A stretch of 64,000 bases of DNA from Astrothelium macrocarpum (GCA_021030915.1 JAGEMR010000080.1:62001-126000); one strand, 5' to 3'. Shown: positions 21,664 through 34,331, counted from the first letter of the stretch. Translations and numbers: made by a program. The notes: generated by a model not told the origin, from the sequence alone.

Positions 21664-22457
21664 AACTCAGCGGAAAGTAGGATTATGTGTCGATCAGAAA
21701 GTGGACTTGGATCCGATGTGTCCTTCAACTCAAGGGGAATAGTGTTTGTCTGTTTGTCTGTTTGACCTTGAAAAAGTTTGCAGAGTAGAAGATCTTGTTC
21801 AATAGAAAGAAGCCAATATTTGTTGTAATGACTAGGTAGAAAGTTAGAGAAAGAAAGAGGGAATTATTTACACCAGTGCCAGCTTTAAATAGTCTATCAA
21901 GAGGTCATGTAATGGCTTTACGCGGCCTTGGTGAGGGCTCCATTGGTATACAGCATCCTCACATGGTGTTATAGAGAACCGCATCATGCGGCTAACAAGA
22001 AACCTTACACTCACAAACAGGTACGGAGCACACCAAACAAACACTGTTCGCACTGACTGTTCCTAAATTAGGCATGCTATTCCATAATAACAACACCACT
22101 TTGTTCAAGACTTTGTTTCTTATCAAACTTTCGTAAAAATATTTGTGAGAGTATTCTATCGATCGCGTGTTTACCAAGGACCTGTGACTGCGAGGTAGGT
22201 TAGCCGAGGCGTGATTTAGCATTAGAATTATCACCGTAAAGTTCTGGTTTGTGAGGAGTTTGTATTGTGATGTTGTAGATGAAGGCTACAAAATTCCATA
22301 CACGAGAGTCATACAGACAGAGCGCTGATTCTAATGTACAACATGGATATACATGTGAGTGGTGTTACCAAACCACTTTCTATTGTGGTATCATTCCGTC
22401 AACCCAGAGTTGATTTCACAAACGCCACAGAAAAAGAAAAAGTCCTAAATCCTCATC
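21664..22457. other. Spacer between ADE1 promoter side and the carrier gene 3' end
   Basis: Holds the ADE1 promoter, including a short GTTTGTCT repeat near 21745-21765, and the 3' flank of the RIM2-like gene. Nothing else is supported. Confidence 0.5.
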
Positions 22458-23666
22458 TCAAACCTCAGACGTCGTACCAAGAAACTTAAGAACGCCTTCG
22501 TAGACTCCAAACATAATGGCAGCACTCGGTACAACTCTCATCATGTGCGGTACCAACCCACCATACAACCCTACCATACCTTCTTGCTTCCAGACCAGTT
22601 TGAAGCATTGTACCAAGCCAGTGTATTTGAGCTTCCCGCCCTCCAATGGCGCTTGACGTAGCCGTGTTCTCGCAACTTCATGTGGATATGTAATGATTGC
22701 GGCAAAGAACTTTGCGGTACCTGCAGCACCAAGTTTGCCCGCCCAGGAAACAGTTTCGTCCCAACTGGTAAGTGGCCGTCCCGATATAGCTATTTGTTCA
22801 TCGCGTTCTCGCAGATACATCTTCATTTGTTCGTACAAAACCCACTGTAATGTGCTTTCTGTGATGCCGAGGTAGCTTGCGCTCAGTCCACGGTACAAGC
22901 CTCGGATGCCCTCATTGCGGACAGTTTGGATCACACAGTCCACCGCATTCTTGTATTTTCGGGCTTGTACGGTACCGGCACGCTCAGCATGCGACTTGTC
23001 GAGCTGCAATCGCGTCTTGACCAGCCAGATAGGATTTGTGATTGTACCAGTGATTATCCCTGAAGTACCAGCGGCGCAGAGATGAACCCAAGCAGATTCC
23101 CTTCCGTTGTTGAAGTATTTACTAATGATCCTCTTTCCGTTGCCGTAAGTGTAAAACTTCACCGCCTGAGCCGGAACCACTGCTACAAGATTTGGACCGA
23201 GCCCTTTGAACAAGGCGCGCCAACCTTCTTGCTTGGGGATGGCAAAGAGGATCTGGAAGGTCTCGGAGATATGAAGGATAGCGCTACGAGCAGGAGAGAG
23301 TTGCGAGAGCGGAGGGATACCGCGAGCAGCGCGTGTGGCTGCGAGTTGGGTTTGGTAGAAGTCGGATTGAAGACGCGTACGAAGCACGTCGAGAGGGCAC
23401 GTTAAAGTGGACGCTGTCATTCCACCAAGACTATGATGTAGTTAGTCACAAGCCTCAATACGGACTATCGGTGAGCCAAACCCTCCGGCAACAAAATGCG
23501 CCCATGATTTGCCCAGTGGCGAGGCAGGAGTTGTTATTGGTCCCCCATCTTGCCGTCTGGCAGGCAAGACAGGCACTGTCTCGCCGGGCTGTGGTATAAT
23601 TGTTTGGATGGCTTTCGTAGACTTGGTAGGGAGCTGGCGGTCTCCGGAAACCGAAGGGCTGCTCAT
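22458..23666 (-). CDS. RIM2: Mitochondrial pyrimidine-nucleotide carrier, Rim2 type
   Basis: Inner-mitochondrial-membrane carrier of the SLC25 family; Rim2 exchanges pyrimidine nucleotides. Two exons (23666-23482 and 23430-22458), 1158 nt, 385 aa. All three carrier repeats are present: PLDVLRTRLQ, PIWLVKTRLQ and PHEVARTRLR. The spacing and WAHFVAGG...GGMTAS entry match Rim2-type carriers rather than ADP/ATP carriers. The 51-nt intron (GTTTGG...CATAG) falls inside the Gly-rich turn before repeat 1. The ATG at 23664-23666 opens a Pro/Thr-rich tail. It is divergent from CIA30. Confidence 0.9.
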
Positions 23667-24016
23667 AAACGGTTACACGACGCGAGATGGGTTCGTTAAA
23701 AGAATCTGAGGCGTTTGAAGATGGTGACGATAGTAATCGGATGACCTAGATTTGAACTAGAGCTAAACTTAAATAAAAAAGCTGTACGGTGTCTTGTATT
23801 GAAAATGATACTTCAAGGATCCAATTTATATAATGCTTTTCCTATTTGAAAAAAAGAAGGCGCGGCAAAGCTTCCCGAAATGAATCAGTGAGCTTGCGAA
23901 AGTACGACATCATCGAGTTCGGCACGTCAATGGTGCATGTAAAATCAAATCACTAAATAATGTCTTAAAACTCTCGAACCCTCACAATTTACCTTGACGT
24001 CACCTAATGCTCGATC
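23667..24016. promoter_or_regulatory. Divergent RIM2-like/CIA30 promoter with TGACGTCA site
   Basis: About 350 bp between two mitochondrial genes. A perfect TGACGTCA palindrome lies at 23995-24002, 15 bp before the CIA30 ATG. The same palindrome occurs before COX13. The site is seen; a shared bZIP control is inferred. Confidence 0.45.
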
Positions 24017-24865
24017 ATGAGAGCTTCAGCGCGAATACTAGCCCCAGGTTTCTGGAAGCGGAGTCTTGACGAGTTCAAGCGACTATCACGCATAGGTATG
24101 AGGATAATCCATAATTCTTCCTGAACAAATACTCACTCACATTGACTGCTCCTAGCTGTGACTTTTGAAGCTATCGATACTCCCAAAAATCCACGTCACC
24201 TCATCAGCTTCAATGACTCCGAATCATTATCACTATGCAAGAAAATGTCCGACGCCGACATAGGCGGCTTCTCTTCCTCCAATCTTGACTACTATCCCGC
24301 CACCGCTAGTGAACCTTCTCACGCCCGGTTTCATGGAACTATCTCGACAGAGCTACCAACAAATAACCCAGAGGTCCAGCGGACCGGGTATGCAGGATGG
24401 CGAACAAGAGACATGGGCGCCACTCTCTTCGGCAGACAAGTCTGGGATATCGACCCTTATGCCTATTGCGCTTTGCGAGTCAAGAGCGATGGGCGCAACT
24501 ACTTTGTGAACGTGCAGACCGACTCGATCATACCGACAGATCTCCACCAGCACCGGTTGTACGCGCGGAGGCCGGGAGAATGGGAGACGGTGCTGATTGA
24601 TTGGAACGAATTTGTGCGGACGAACTATGGTATGATGGTACAGCCGCAGGCGGAGATCATGAGGCAGAAGGTGAAGAGCGTGGGAATTAGCTTGACGGAT
24701 AGGATACCGGGGCCGTACGATTTATGTATTGCGAGGATTTGGGCAACGAATGGGTTGAATGCGGAGGATGAGAAGGGGTTTGGAGAGGAAGATGGGTTGG
24801 ATTTTGGTCGACCTGGAGAGCCAGGGAATAATAGAGGAACATCTACGTTTGAGAAGCCTTTGTAG
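24017..24865 (+). CDS. CIA30: Complex I intermediate-associated protein 30
   Basis: Mitochondrial assembly factor for NADH:ubiquinone oxidoreductase (NDUFAF1 family). Two exons (24017-24095 and 24156-24865), 789 nt, 262 aa, joined by a 60-nt GTATGA...CCTAG intron. The N-terminus (MRASARILAPGFWKRSLDEF) looks like a mitochondrial targeting sequence. The CIA30 domain follows: SDADIGGFS near the start, then GRNYFVNVQTDS, WETVLIDWNEF and an SVGISL beta strand. A Gly/Glu-rich tail follows. Only 336 bp separates it from the convergent uS4 gene. Confidence 0.93.
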
Positions 24866-25200
24866 AGATGTAAAATACATGCATTGGAGGAGCAATGGCG
24901 CTGGGGTTTCCACCAATATCTTTCCGAAATGCATTCCCATTACCTTTGGTTCGAAGAGCAGGTTACTATGCTGCATCCGCTGTCAAACACATAGATCGCA
25001 TTGAAGTTGGGGGATGCCGTGGACATCGTGCACTACGAATTTGAAGAACAAAGCTTATGTAAGACTGAATTGCAGAGCTAATGTCTTGTCCCCAGTCTCC
25101 CATAACCGGATATAATGCCGTGATGTCTGTTGGATTTGAAGCCAGACTACATAAGGCCTCCTTTCCCATGATATCGAGAGTAACACAATATGTCTATCAT
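24866..25200. other. Convergent spacer CIA30 / RPS9
   Basis: About 335 bp of 3' flank from two convergent genes. No independent gene. Confidence 0.6.
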
Positions 25201-26049
25201 CTACTCTTCTTCTTCCTCTTCGTCACCACCCTCTTCCTTCTTCTCCGCGGCCTTGGCCTTCTTTCTCCTGACACGGCCTGGACGTCCACCACCAAATGGC
25301 GAAGTGAGAGCAAAGTCAATGTGCTTCTCTGAATCCAAGCGGACGATGAAAGAGGGAACGTTAACTATCTGTTTGCCGACACTGTAGATGCCGTCAGCAA
25401 GACAGTCCAGTCAGCAACTTTGGGGTCGGTAGTCTGGCTTACCGAATGTGCCTTTGCCTGATTAACACACGAGCGTGATGGATTGACTTTGCGAGACCGA
25501 GGCGGTGAACACGTGTCTGTAGACGACGCTCTAAGAAATCTTCGAGCTTCAAGGCCAACACGTAATCGAGCTTCATGCGGGATTCATCAAGTACACCGCT
25601 ACGCACAAGACGACGAATGAGGGCATTGCCTTCGAAGAGTCGTTTCGGATCTTTTTCGTCGAGGGTCAGAAGTTGACTATGAGGCAACATAGTTAGGAAA
25701 TTGGTTTCCGGTACTGGAGACTCTGGGTTTGGGGCAAAGTAAATCCTCATACCGAGCAGCACGACGAATCTTGGACAATGTCAAAGCCACGCGCCAGACC
25801 TCGCGCTTATTCTTGAGCCCATATTCGCCAACGAGCTTCAGCTCGGAGTCACTATGGCTAGATTAATCGAAATGCTCAACGACATAAGCAGAGGCAAGCT
25901 CATGCCCAGTGGCCGGGAGATACTGACAGACGAGCAGACTCGAATGCTGTGACAATGATGAGTAATTGTGATTCATATCATGAGGTAATTTTGTTCGACT
26001 TACGGCGACGCGGAGTCTTGTATGTCTTGCTGTATGGTCTCTGAACCAT
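25201..26049 (-). CDS. RPS9: 40S ribosomal protein uS4 (S9)
   Basis: Small-subunit ribosomal protein. Five exons (26049-26004, 25946-25928, 25851-25753, 25676-25443, 25381-25201), 579 nt, 192 aa, matching the family length. Exon 2 is a 19-nt microexon. Family sequence is clear: MVQRPYSKTYKTPRR, LVGEYGLKNKREVWR, RRAARQLLTLDEKDPKRLFEG, the S4 RNA-binding domain (LEDFLERRLQTRVHRLGLA) and an acidic end. It is divergent from eL37 over about 280 bp. Confidence 0.97.
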
Positions 26050-26333
26050 GATTGCGGTAGTTTACCTTTCGCAAGAGTAGTGGTGAGACCAAGAAGACTT
26101 TCGAGTGGTGTGGTTTCCAGGGCTGGCGCCCTTTTCTGAGTGGCCCGTTAAGCGAGCCCACTTCGGTGTTTTCGGAACAATATTGTCGGTCACATTCGCT
26201 TCGACCATACTGAAGCCAGAAGACCAAACATCAAGTTTGTCAAAGGTCTCTCAATTTTTGAAGTAAGTTGGAAGACGTAGATTTGGAAGAGCAAGATTTG
26301 GCTGACGACTATTCTCTAGGTCCCCGATTCAAA
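26050..26333. promoter_or_regulatory. Bidirectional promoter of RPS9 and RPL37
   Basis: A 284-bp interval between two divergent ribosomal-protein genes, which suits coordinated expression. I did not identify a specific binding site. Confidence 0.45.
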
Positions 26334-26786
26334 ATGAGTACGCTCTCTACCTACCCGCCAAAGCACACATTTGGATAGTATCTAACTCTTGCTTCAGCAA
26401 AGGGAACTTCAAGCTTTGGCAAGCGCCACAACAAGTCACATACCCTCTGCAGACGCTGCGGTTAGTATTCTTTGGGATCTTGAATGAACCAGCTACTGAC
26501 AATTTTAGGCCGTCGCTCCCTCCACATTCAAAAGCACACCTGCGCATCATGCGGATATCCAGCGGCAAAGACACGAGGATGTACGTGACTACTACTACTA
26601 CAGAAGCCTGAAAACCCTCGGCACTAATAAGTCCATGCAGATAACTGGGGTGAGAAGGCCAAAAGGAGAAAGACAGTTGGAACTGGCAGGATGAGGTCAC
26701 TGAAAAGCATCCCGCGACGATTCAAGAATGGCTTTCAAATCGGAACACCCAAGGGCGCGAGAGGACCAGCCAATCAAGCAGCATGA
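26334..26786 (+). CDS. RPL37: 60S ribosomal protein eL37
   Basis: Zinc-binding large-subunit ribosomal protein. Four coding exons (26334-26337, 26398-26460, 26509-26580, 26641-26786), 285 nt, 94 aa. The first coding exon is just ATGA; the second codon is completed across a 60-nt intron. The zinc finger shows CRRC and CASC pairs, followed by the basic RMRSLKSIPRRFKNGF segment of the family. Each of the three joins keeps the frame. Confidence 0.95.
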
Positions 26787-27215
26787 TGTGTGGGTGTAAG
26801 GGGATAGGGAGAGCCATGGAGGTTCGGGCTGTTTTATGCCAATTCCACAGGGTCGGCGCAGGAAACCTTTTATATGTATGCAACACGAATAGGCCGGTTC
26901 CGGCTTTCAATGCCATATCAAAATTTGTGCCAATCCTGCGGTCACAAGGACAATTAACTGTGAATGAAAACCGGTTTGAAAGTCTTAGTTGTCAAGCATT
27001 GCTGGAAAAACTACTCGAGAATCTGTAACATTCTTGGAACGCCAGTTCAGCATATGCCAACAGGTCGGGGCCAATGTGTTCAAGAAAATTCACAGCTCTT
27101 TTAGACGGTGATTCGGTATCAATTGGTGTTTAAACTCTTATGTTGTGTTAAAATACAAGAGAGCATGGCCCTTGCCCAGACGCCGCGCTATAAAATGAAC
27201 TGCAATTGTATAACC
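26787..27215. other. Convergent spacer RPL37 / SLU7
   Basis: 3' flanks of two convergent genes; no independent gene recognised. Confidence 0.55.
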
Positions 27216-28670
27216 TTAATGAACGAGCTCGTCTTTACCGAGAATTTTGGCCATAGGGTCATCTGCCACTGTCCTCTTCCTCTTGTAGTCTTCCATTTCT
27301 TCTTCCGCAACCCCTCCGATCATCTCATCCACAGTTCGCTTCATCCGTTTTTGCTTGGCGATGCCATCCAATCTTTGCTTGTCGTCTTTCTCCACACCAT
27401 TAGGAACGTGTTTTTCTTTGTCATGCTCCTCTTGCCAAGCAATGGATTTGGGCACTTCTTCCGAAGGTAAATCTTCAGCAATGCGTAGTCGGTTAGACTC
27501 TTCAAAGGCCACCTTGCCTTCCTCGCCAGTGCAATAGCTGTTCTTTGACGTTGAATGACAGCACGCGTAGCCCCATTTGAAGTCACTCCACCAGCTACCC
27601 CATACAGAAGTGTGATTGTTGATAAATACATCCTCGGCATATTTGCTCTTGACTTTTTTTGCCGGCTCTCCTTTGATGACTTTGCCCCGATCGTCATACT
27701 CGACGTATCTCTCTGTTTCTGCCACTTCTGGGCGCTTTTGTTGGAGGTGTTCTTGAGCACCATACTTTTGTAAGAGTGCCTTCTTCTGCTCTCCCTTTGC
27801 CTTGATCTTTTCCTCTAGCTGTTTCTTTCTCGTGAATTCACCTGATGTCGGCATTGCTTGTAGATGTAGTGCTTTTTCTCCATCACGCTCTTGAGTTTCC
27901 CAAGCATACCGTTGCGCATTTTCGAATTCCGCAGCATCGCCAGAAGCACGCATAAAGCCTTCTTCGGCGACCAAGGCCGCAGCGTTGTCCGCCGTAGCCC
28001 CACTGTCCACCATGCTTCGTGTTTTGGGATCATATTTTGCGGAGTTAGGTTCAAGATTGACCAAATACTTTGCAGTGTCCTCTCGTATCCGTAGATTCCG
28101 TGTCGAAGTTGCCTGCGCTCTTCCCATATCGGTTTCTGCGTCGTATCGATCTCCCTCATCCGCATCCTGTTCACCATCTGTGTTTTTCGCTTTATCGTCT
28201 TCTCCTTCTAGGCCCTTGGCCTTCTTCTTGTACTTCTCCTGCTGACTATATTCTTCCACGACGGCGACATATTCCTTTGCATCGTATCCATTCCAGCGAT
28301 CTCGCTTTGCTTCCCAACCTTGCTGCACATCTTCAACCGTCTTATCAGCTTGAATGTCTTGTCCCGTCCATTTGGCACCTGCTTTCCTTGGCCGATGAGT
28401 ACATTCTTTTGTCTTGTGTTCCATCGCACCACAGTTTTCACAAGCACCTTTCCGGAATTTCGTGGCGGCAGGACCAATCTTGCGCACACGATCATGCCAT
28501 TTTGAACCAGAAGCATTATCGCTTTGCTGGAGACGCTGATGCTTCAGGTAGTCATCATCATTCTGAAGGTCTTTGAAGTAGAAGGGTTTACTGGATATGA
28601 ATGAGGGAATGTATTCGTTGCGTTCACTGTTCTTCACCGGTTCGGTGACGTTCCTGGTCAAAGGAGCCAT
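27216..28670 (-). CDS. SLU7: Pre-mRNA splicing factor Slu7
   Basis: Second-step splicing factor that helps select the 3' splice site in the spliceosome. Single exon, 484 aa. A CCHC zinc knuckle is visible (C77, C80, H85, C90 in CENCGAMEHKTKEC) followed by THRPRKAGAKWTG. The Slu7 domain continues with WEAKRDRWNGYD and a Lys/Glu-rich stretch. The C-terminal part includes the conserved NNHTSVWGSWW region. Intronless, unlike most neighbours. It is divergent from REV3. Confidence 0.95.
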   Translation of the reverse strand: MAPLTRNVTEPVKNSERNEYIPSFISSKPFYFKDLQNDDDYLKHQRLQQSDNASGSKWHDRVRKIGPAATKFRKGACENCGAMEHKTKECTHRPRKAGAKWTGQDIQADKTVEDVQQGWEAKRDRWNGYDAKEYVAVVEEYSQQEKYKKKAKGLEGEDDKAKNTDGEQDADEGDRYDAETDMGRAQATSTRNLRIREDTAKYLVNLEPNSAKYDPKTRSMVDSGATADNAAALVAEEGFMRASGDAAEFENAQRYAWETQERDGEKALHLQAMPTSGEFTRKKQLEEKIKAKGEQKKALLQKYGAQEHLQQKRPEVAETERYVEYDDRGKVIKGEPAKKVKSKYAEDVFINNHTSVWGSWWSDFKWGYACCHSTSKNSYCTGEEGKVAFEESNRLRIAEDLPSEEVPKSIAWQEEHDKEKHVPNGVEKDDKQRLDGIAKQKRMKRTVDEMIGGVAEEEMEDYKRKRTVADDPMAKILGKDELVH

Positions 28671-29069
28671 GATGAACGGTGATACAGTCTCGAGATGCGG
28701 ATTCGAAAGATGGGTTCAACGTCCCTTTTTAAATCGATCTGATGGAGACAGGGCGGCAAGTGCGCGGTAAAGTTACCTTAAGCTTTAAGGTTCATGACGC
28801 GATCAGGGTTGGATTGGCGAGAGCGGAAGATCCCTGCTAGCTTTTGCGCCATCCGGCATTTGGCATGACGCGCATAACGCGACCATCTTGTTTATCCTCC
28901 TTGCTAATCCACCCATTGTTACCCATTCTGTGTCTTTCCAGCTCACTTGTAGCTGCAAATGATCGTCTCCCATCTATTTGCTGTCACAAAACCGGGATTA
29001 CTCAACTCGTTTTAGCAGAATGCTCATCCGACTGCATTTGAATAGGCTGGAGCATCTTCCAGCTGGCTG
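28671..29069. other. Divergent SLU7/REV3 promoter interval
   Basis: 399 bp without an open frame of note; it should contain both promoters. Confidence 0.45.
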
Positions 29070-32000
29070 ATGGACCTTTTCAGAGTCCGACTAAACTGCG
29101 TCGACCACTATCAGGCGGTCCCTACGGAGCTTGATCCAGCTTTCTTAGGCCATTCGTCATCTTCACAGCGTCGAAATGCACCGCAGGTCCCTGTCATCCG
29201 AGCATTCGGTGCCACTGAGACAGGACAGAAGGTTTGCGCGCACATTCATGGTGCCTTACCGTATCTGTACCTGAAATACGATGGCAATCTTTCCGATGAA
29301 GAGGGTAAGTGCTTGCAAGATTTTGTCTGATTGACGTTGCCGCTGAGAAATTCAAAAGTCAATGCATACATCCAGAGCCTCCACGTATCCATCGACCATG
29401 CACTTGCAATCAGCTACCGTCGTAATCCCTACGACAGCAAGTCCGTTTTCGTTGCCCACATCTCCTTGGTCAAAGGCGTGCCATATTATGGCTACTCCGT
29501 TGGGTACCAACACTTTCTCAAGGTGTATTTGCTGAACCCTCTTAACATGACACGGCTTGCAGACCTCTTGTATCAAGGGGCCGTCATGAAAAGGAGTTTC
29601 CAACCTTATGAGAGTCATCTTCAATATCTTTTACAATGGATGTGCGACTACAATCTGTACGGGTGTGCCTACATCGATTGCGACAAGCCGAGATTTCGAA
29701 GCCCTGCACCGGAATACTTGGAGCTCAATAGCTCTACCCACAAGTGGCACGACCGCTCAATTCCTCTCCGACTCGTTCAAGACCCGGATGAGTTTCCGCG
29801 GCAGAGCCACTGTTCAATTGAAGTAGACATTTGTGTCCAAAACATTGTCAATCGCAGGGAAATACAACCGCGGCCACTACATCATGACTTTATTGAACGT
29901 TTCAACCTTTTGAGTCCTGATGAGAAACTTGTAAACTCCATGGCTGGATTATGGAGAGACGAGACAAAGCGACGCAAGAGACGAATGGGCTTGAAGGATC
30001 CTTCCAGCAGCCCGTTCCCACCTGAGGTACTCATCTCCATGTCTGCAGATCCGAGAGACACTTCAAAAGGAGGATGGATACATGAGGAAGAATATCGCTG
30101 CATGATAAAAGACCTTGTAGATGATGAAAAGGGGAAGGGCAAGAGCAATCATATTTCTTTTGACAGTTTTGTACGCCCAAATTCCAAAAACGGTCGAGTT
30201 AAGACGGCACTTGAAAGTGTCCAAGACCTGTTTCCTGAGAATCTATCTAAATTCAAACATTCGCATGACCTGCATCTTGGAAATTTTGCAGACCAGGAAA
30301 TACCAGCAGGCACCCAGGCAATCGTTGATGAGTCAACAATCAACAAATTTGACAGTGATGATGTATGCTTTGATTCTGACGAAGAAGCTGCAAGACAAAT
30401 GGCTTCGTCCCAACAATCACAACTTAAATCGGATGATGGGGATGGTAAAAGATCACACACCAGCCCAAATCATGAATTAGACAAAGGTCTAGGGAAGCAA
30501 GGGAAGCCATATGAAGCATCAGGAAGTCATGGTCGTGTATTGCCGACTCCAGGATCCCCGATTTCACAAAAAGTGCAGCATAGTGGCTCTGACCAACTGT
30601 CTAAAAAGGCTCATGGCGGTAAAGGAGTCTTTGCCAAACGTGTTGATGATCAAAATAAGTTTTTCAGGGAATCGAATGAGATTTGGCGCTCCCCAAAGAG
30701 ACAGAAAATCTTATATGATCCAAATCTCTCTACGCCCAAGGATGCCTCTATACAGAACACTAGAAGGGAAAGCAAAAGTCATCAGCAAGCACAGTCATTG
30801 TTAATGGGGAAGAAACCAGGATCAATACGAAAAACATACAACCCTGATGCTGATCTCTACGATTTGCCCGGCATTGATCAGGGACGAGGCAATTCCTCCC
30901 AAGGAGAAACGAGCAGCAATCTTATCAAGACGCAATTTCCAGTCGTCAAAAACCCTCACGATCCGGACACTGCTCTGCGCCTAAGTCAAAGAAGCAGCCA
31001 GTCAAATTCCCAAAAATCTCCACAATACTACGATGAGAAAAACTCTAGCTTTGGTTTGACTTCCTCCTCAGCAGCAAATCAAAGCGGGTCCGGTCGATCT
31101 CCTGTAAAGTCTAACACTAGCTCTCCAAGTCAACGACTGGTGCTTTCACGAGCCTATAGGATCAATAATGCTTTTATTCTAAGCTCAAACAACGGGGTTT
31201 TCTACTTTGGGCAACGCCCTCCCTCCACACAATTAGTCGAGTCGACGATGAGGCGATGTGGTCGACCACCTGTTGTTTACCAAGATGCGTACTATAGCAA
31301 TGATAAAGATGTACCAGAGAGATCTCGTGGGTATGCAGGACGTGAATTCAAACTTGAGAGCAACGATTTGCCATATCTACCAGAATTCGATCCAACCGGA
31401 GAGAGCCCGGCAACATTTGGTGAAAAGGCATCGATCGTCCTTGATAGGGCAAAGGAGAAGACGCAGTATCGCATCCGAAGAGCAAAATGTACTCTCATGA
31501 ATTGGGAGATTGCAACGCCGCCTCCCACGCAAATGGAAGTCAGGAAGTGGTTGGAGAACGAGCAAAAGCAAGTTCTTCAAGCAAATCAAGAACCACCTGA
31601 TGGTGTCGAAAGGATTAAGTCAACGAAGGAGCATAGTTCGACGGTTCATCTGTCTCAGATTGAGGATCCGACACAGAAGAATCGACATGGCTTCAAATAT
31701 TCGCAGAAGCAGAAGTCAACCAGTGTGCAACATGAAACTCAGTATATGAGCATCATGAGCCTTGAGGTGCATGTCAATTCTCGCGGTGCATTTGCACCAG
31801 ATCCAGCTGAAGACGAAATCAGTTGCATTTTCTGGTCCATACAAAACGATGATGAAGAAGGAGCTGACAAGCAATCCGCTGAGGGACTTCGTACTGGTAT
31901 TCTTGTCCTTTGCCCAAACGGCACTGGCCTTGCGGAAAAAATAGTGCGCCAGACAGGATTTGAAGTCGAGGCACATGAAGACGAGCTGGATATGATCAAC

Positions 32001-34331
32001 AAGTTGATCTACATTGTTCGTGACTTTGACCCAGACATTCTCACTGGATTTGAAGTGCACAACGGTAGTTGGGGATATCTCATCGAACGCGCTCGGCTCA
32101 AGTTTGAATACAATCTCCCAGACGAGTTATCTCGCATGAAATCACAATCGCATGGTCGTTTTGGCAAAGATGCAGATCGCTGGGGTTTCACGCATACCTC
32201 CACCATACGTATCACAGGGCGCCATATGATCAACATCTGGCGTGCCATGAGGGGTGAGTTGAACTTGTTGCAGTACACCATGGAGAACGTGGTCTTCCAT
32301 CTTCTGCAGATGCGCATACCTCATTATTCCTTCCGCGATCTAACCAAATGGTACCAATCGTCTTTGCCACAAGACCTCGCCAAGGTTGTAGACTATTATG
32401 TCAGCCGAGTACAATTAGATCTTCGTATCCTCGATGCCAATGAGCTAGTCCCACGTACGTCCGAGCAAGCGCGTCTCCTTGGTGTTGACTTTTTCAGCGT
32501 CTTCTCCAGAGGGTCTCAGTTCAAAGTCGAATCTCTCATGTTTCGCATTGCCAAACCCGAAAACTTCATCCTAGTTTCGCCGAGCCGTAAGCAGGTTGGA
32601 CAGCAAAATGCCTTGGAATGCCTACCGCTCGTCATGGAACCACAGTCAGCATTCTACAATTCACCGCTTCTTGTCCTTGACTTTCAGTCATTGTACCCTT
32701 CAGTGATGATTGCGTACAACTATTGCTATAGCACTTGCCTTGGACGCATCACTCCATGGCGTGGGACAAACAAAATGGGATTCATGGATTTCCAACGCGA
32801 ACCACGACTGCTGGAACTTGTGGAAGATCATATCAATGTCGCTCCCAACGGGATCATGTACGTAAAGCCTACCATGCGGAAGAGTCTCCTTGCCAAAATG
32901 TTGGGTGAGATTCTCGAGACCCGTGTCATGGTCAAATCCGGGATGAAAGTCGACAAGGATGACCGTACTCTCCAACAGCTCCTCAACAATCGGCAACTCG
33001 CACTCAAACTCATCGCCAACGTCACATACGGCTACACCTCAGCCTCCTTCTCCGGCCGTATGCCCTGCGCCGAGATTGCCGACAGCATCGTCCAAACCGG
33101 GCGCGAAACCCTCGAAAAGGCCATCGCACTCATCCATAGCGTTTCCCGCTGGGACGCTGAAGTCGTCTACGGCGACACGGACTCGCTCTTCGTCTACCTC
33201 AAAGGCCGTACTCGGGCACAAGCCTTCCAAATCGGCGCCGAAATCGCCGAAGCGGTCACGAAACAGAACCCGCGGCCGATCAAACTCAAGTTCGAAAAAG
33301 TCTACCACCCATGCGTGCTCCTCGCCAAAAAGCGCTACGTCGGCTTCAAATACGAGTCCCCCTCACAGCAAGAACCCGAGTTCGACGCCAAGGGCATCGA
33401 GACGGTGCGCCGCGACGGCACGCCGGCGGAGCAGAAGATCGAGGAGAAGGCGCTCAAGCTGCTGTTCCGCACAGCGGATCTCAGCCAGGTGAAGCGCTAC
33501 TTCCAGCAACAGTGCGCCAAGATCCTGCGCGCCCAGGTCTCCGTCCAGGATTTCTGCTTCGCAAAGGAGGTCAAGCTCGGCAGCTACTCCGACCGTGGTC
33601 CGCCGCCCCCGGGCGCGCTCATCGCTACCCGCAAGATGCTCGCGGATCCCCGCGCCGAGCCGCAGTATGGCGAGCGCGTGCCGTATGTGGTTGCGGCGGG
33701 CGCGCCGGGGGCAAGATTGGTCGATCGCTGTGTCGCGCCGGAGGTGCTGCTCGCTGATGAGGAGATGGAGTTGGATGCGGAGTATTATATTTCGAAGAAT
33801 TTGATTCCGCCGCTCGAGCGGATTTTTAATCTCGTCGGGGCGAATGTGAGGGGGTGGTATGATGAGATGCCCAAGGTGCAGAGGGTCAGGGCATTTGGGG
33901 TGGGTGGCGGGGGGGAGGATGGGGGGAGGGGGTTGTTTGGACATGTGCAGGGGAGGAAGACGTTGGAGAGGTATTTGCAGAGGAGTGTGTGTTTGGTCTG
34001 TCGGGCGAAGTTGGCACAGCCGAAGACGCTCGCGGAGAGCAAGGCGTTGCCACTGTGTGTGGATTGTAAGAAGTCGCCATCAAGGACGATTTTGGCATTG
34101 AGGACGAAGCTCAGCACGGCGGAGAAGAAGGTGAGGGAAGTGGAAAGCGTGTGCAGGAGTTGTGCGAACCTGTCTTGGAGCGATGAAGTGAGATGTGACT
34201 CTCGAGACTGTCCGGTATTCTACTCACGGCTGAGGGCAAAGACGAAGGAAGGTATTGAGAGAAATGGAATCGGTGAGGTGATTGCAACATTGGAAAGAAC
34301 TGAAGGAAAGAAGAACGATTGGGAATGGTGA
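29070..34331 (+). CDS. REV3: DNA polymerase zeta catalytic subunit
   Basis: B-family polymerase for translesion synthesis, partner of Rev7, nuclear. Two exons (29070-29304 and 29359-34331), 5208 nt, 1735 aa. The N-terminal domain includes IDHALAISYRRNPYD; a long disordered Ser/Gln-rich insert follows (about residues 330-700). The exonuclease-like region lies at about 31750-32300, and FDPDILTGFEVHN is visible. Polymerase motif A is DFQSLYPS (near residue 1186) and motif C is YGDTDS (near residue 1349). Two C-terminal cysteine clusters follow: CLVC...CVDC and CRSC...CDSRDC, the second being the Fe-S cluster site of B-family polymerases. The intron acceptor is AAAAG. Third-position GC rises sharply after about 32980. 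Confidence 0.95.

Noticed and set aside
33039..33944. Long minus-strand open frames inside REV3
   Set aside because: Antisense shadows created by GC-rich third positions of the polymerase domain.
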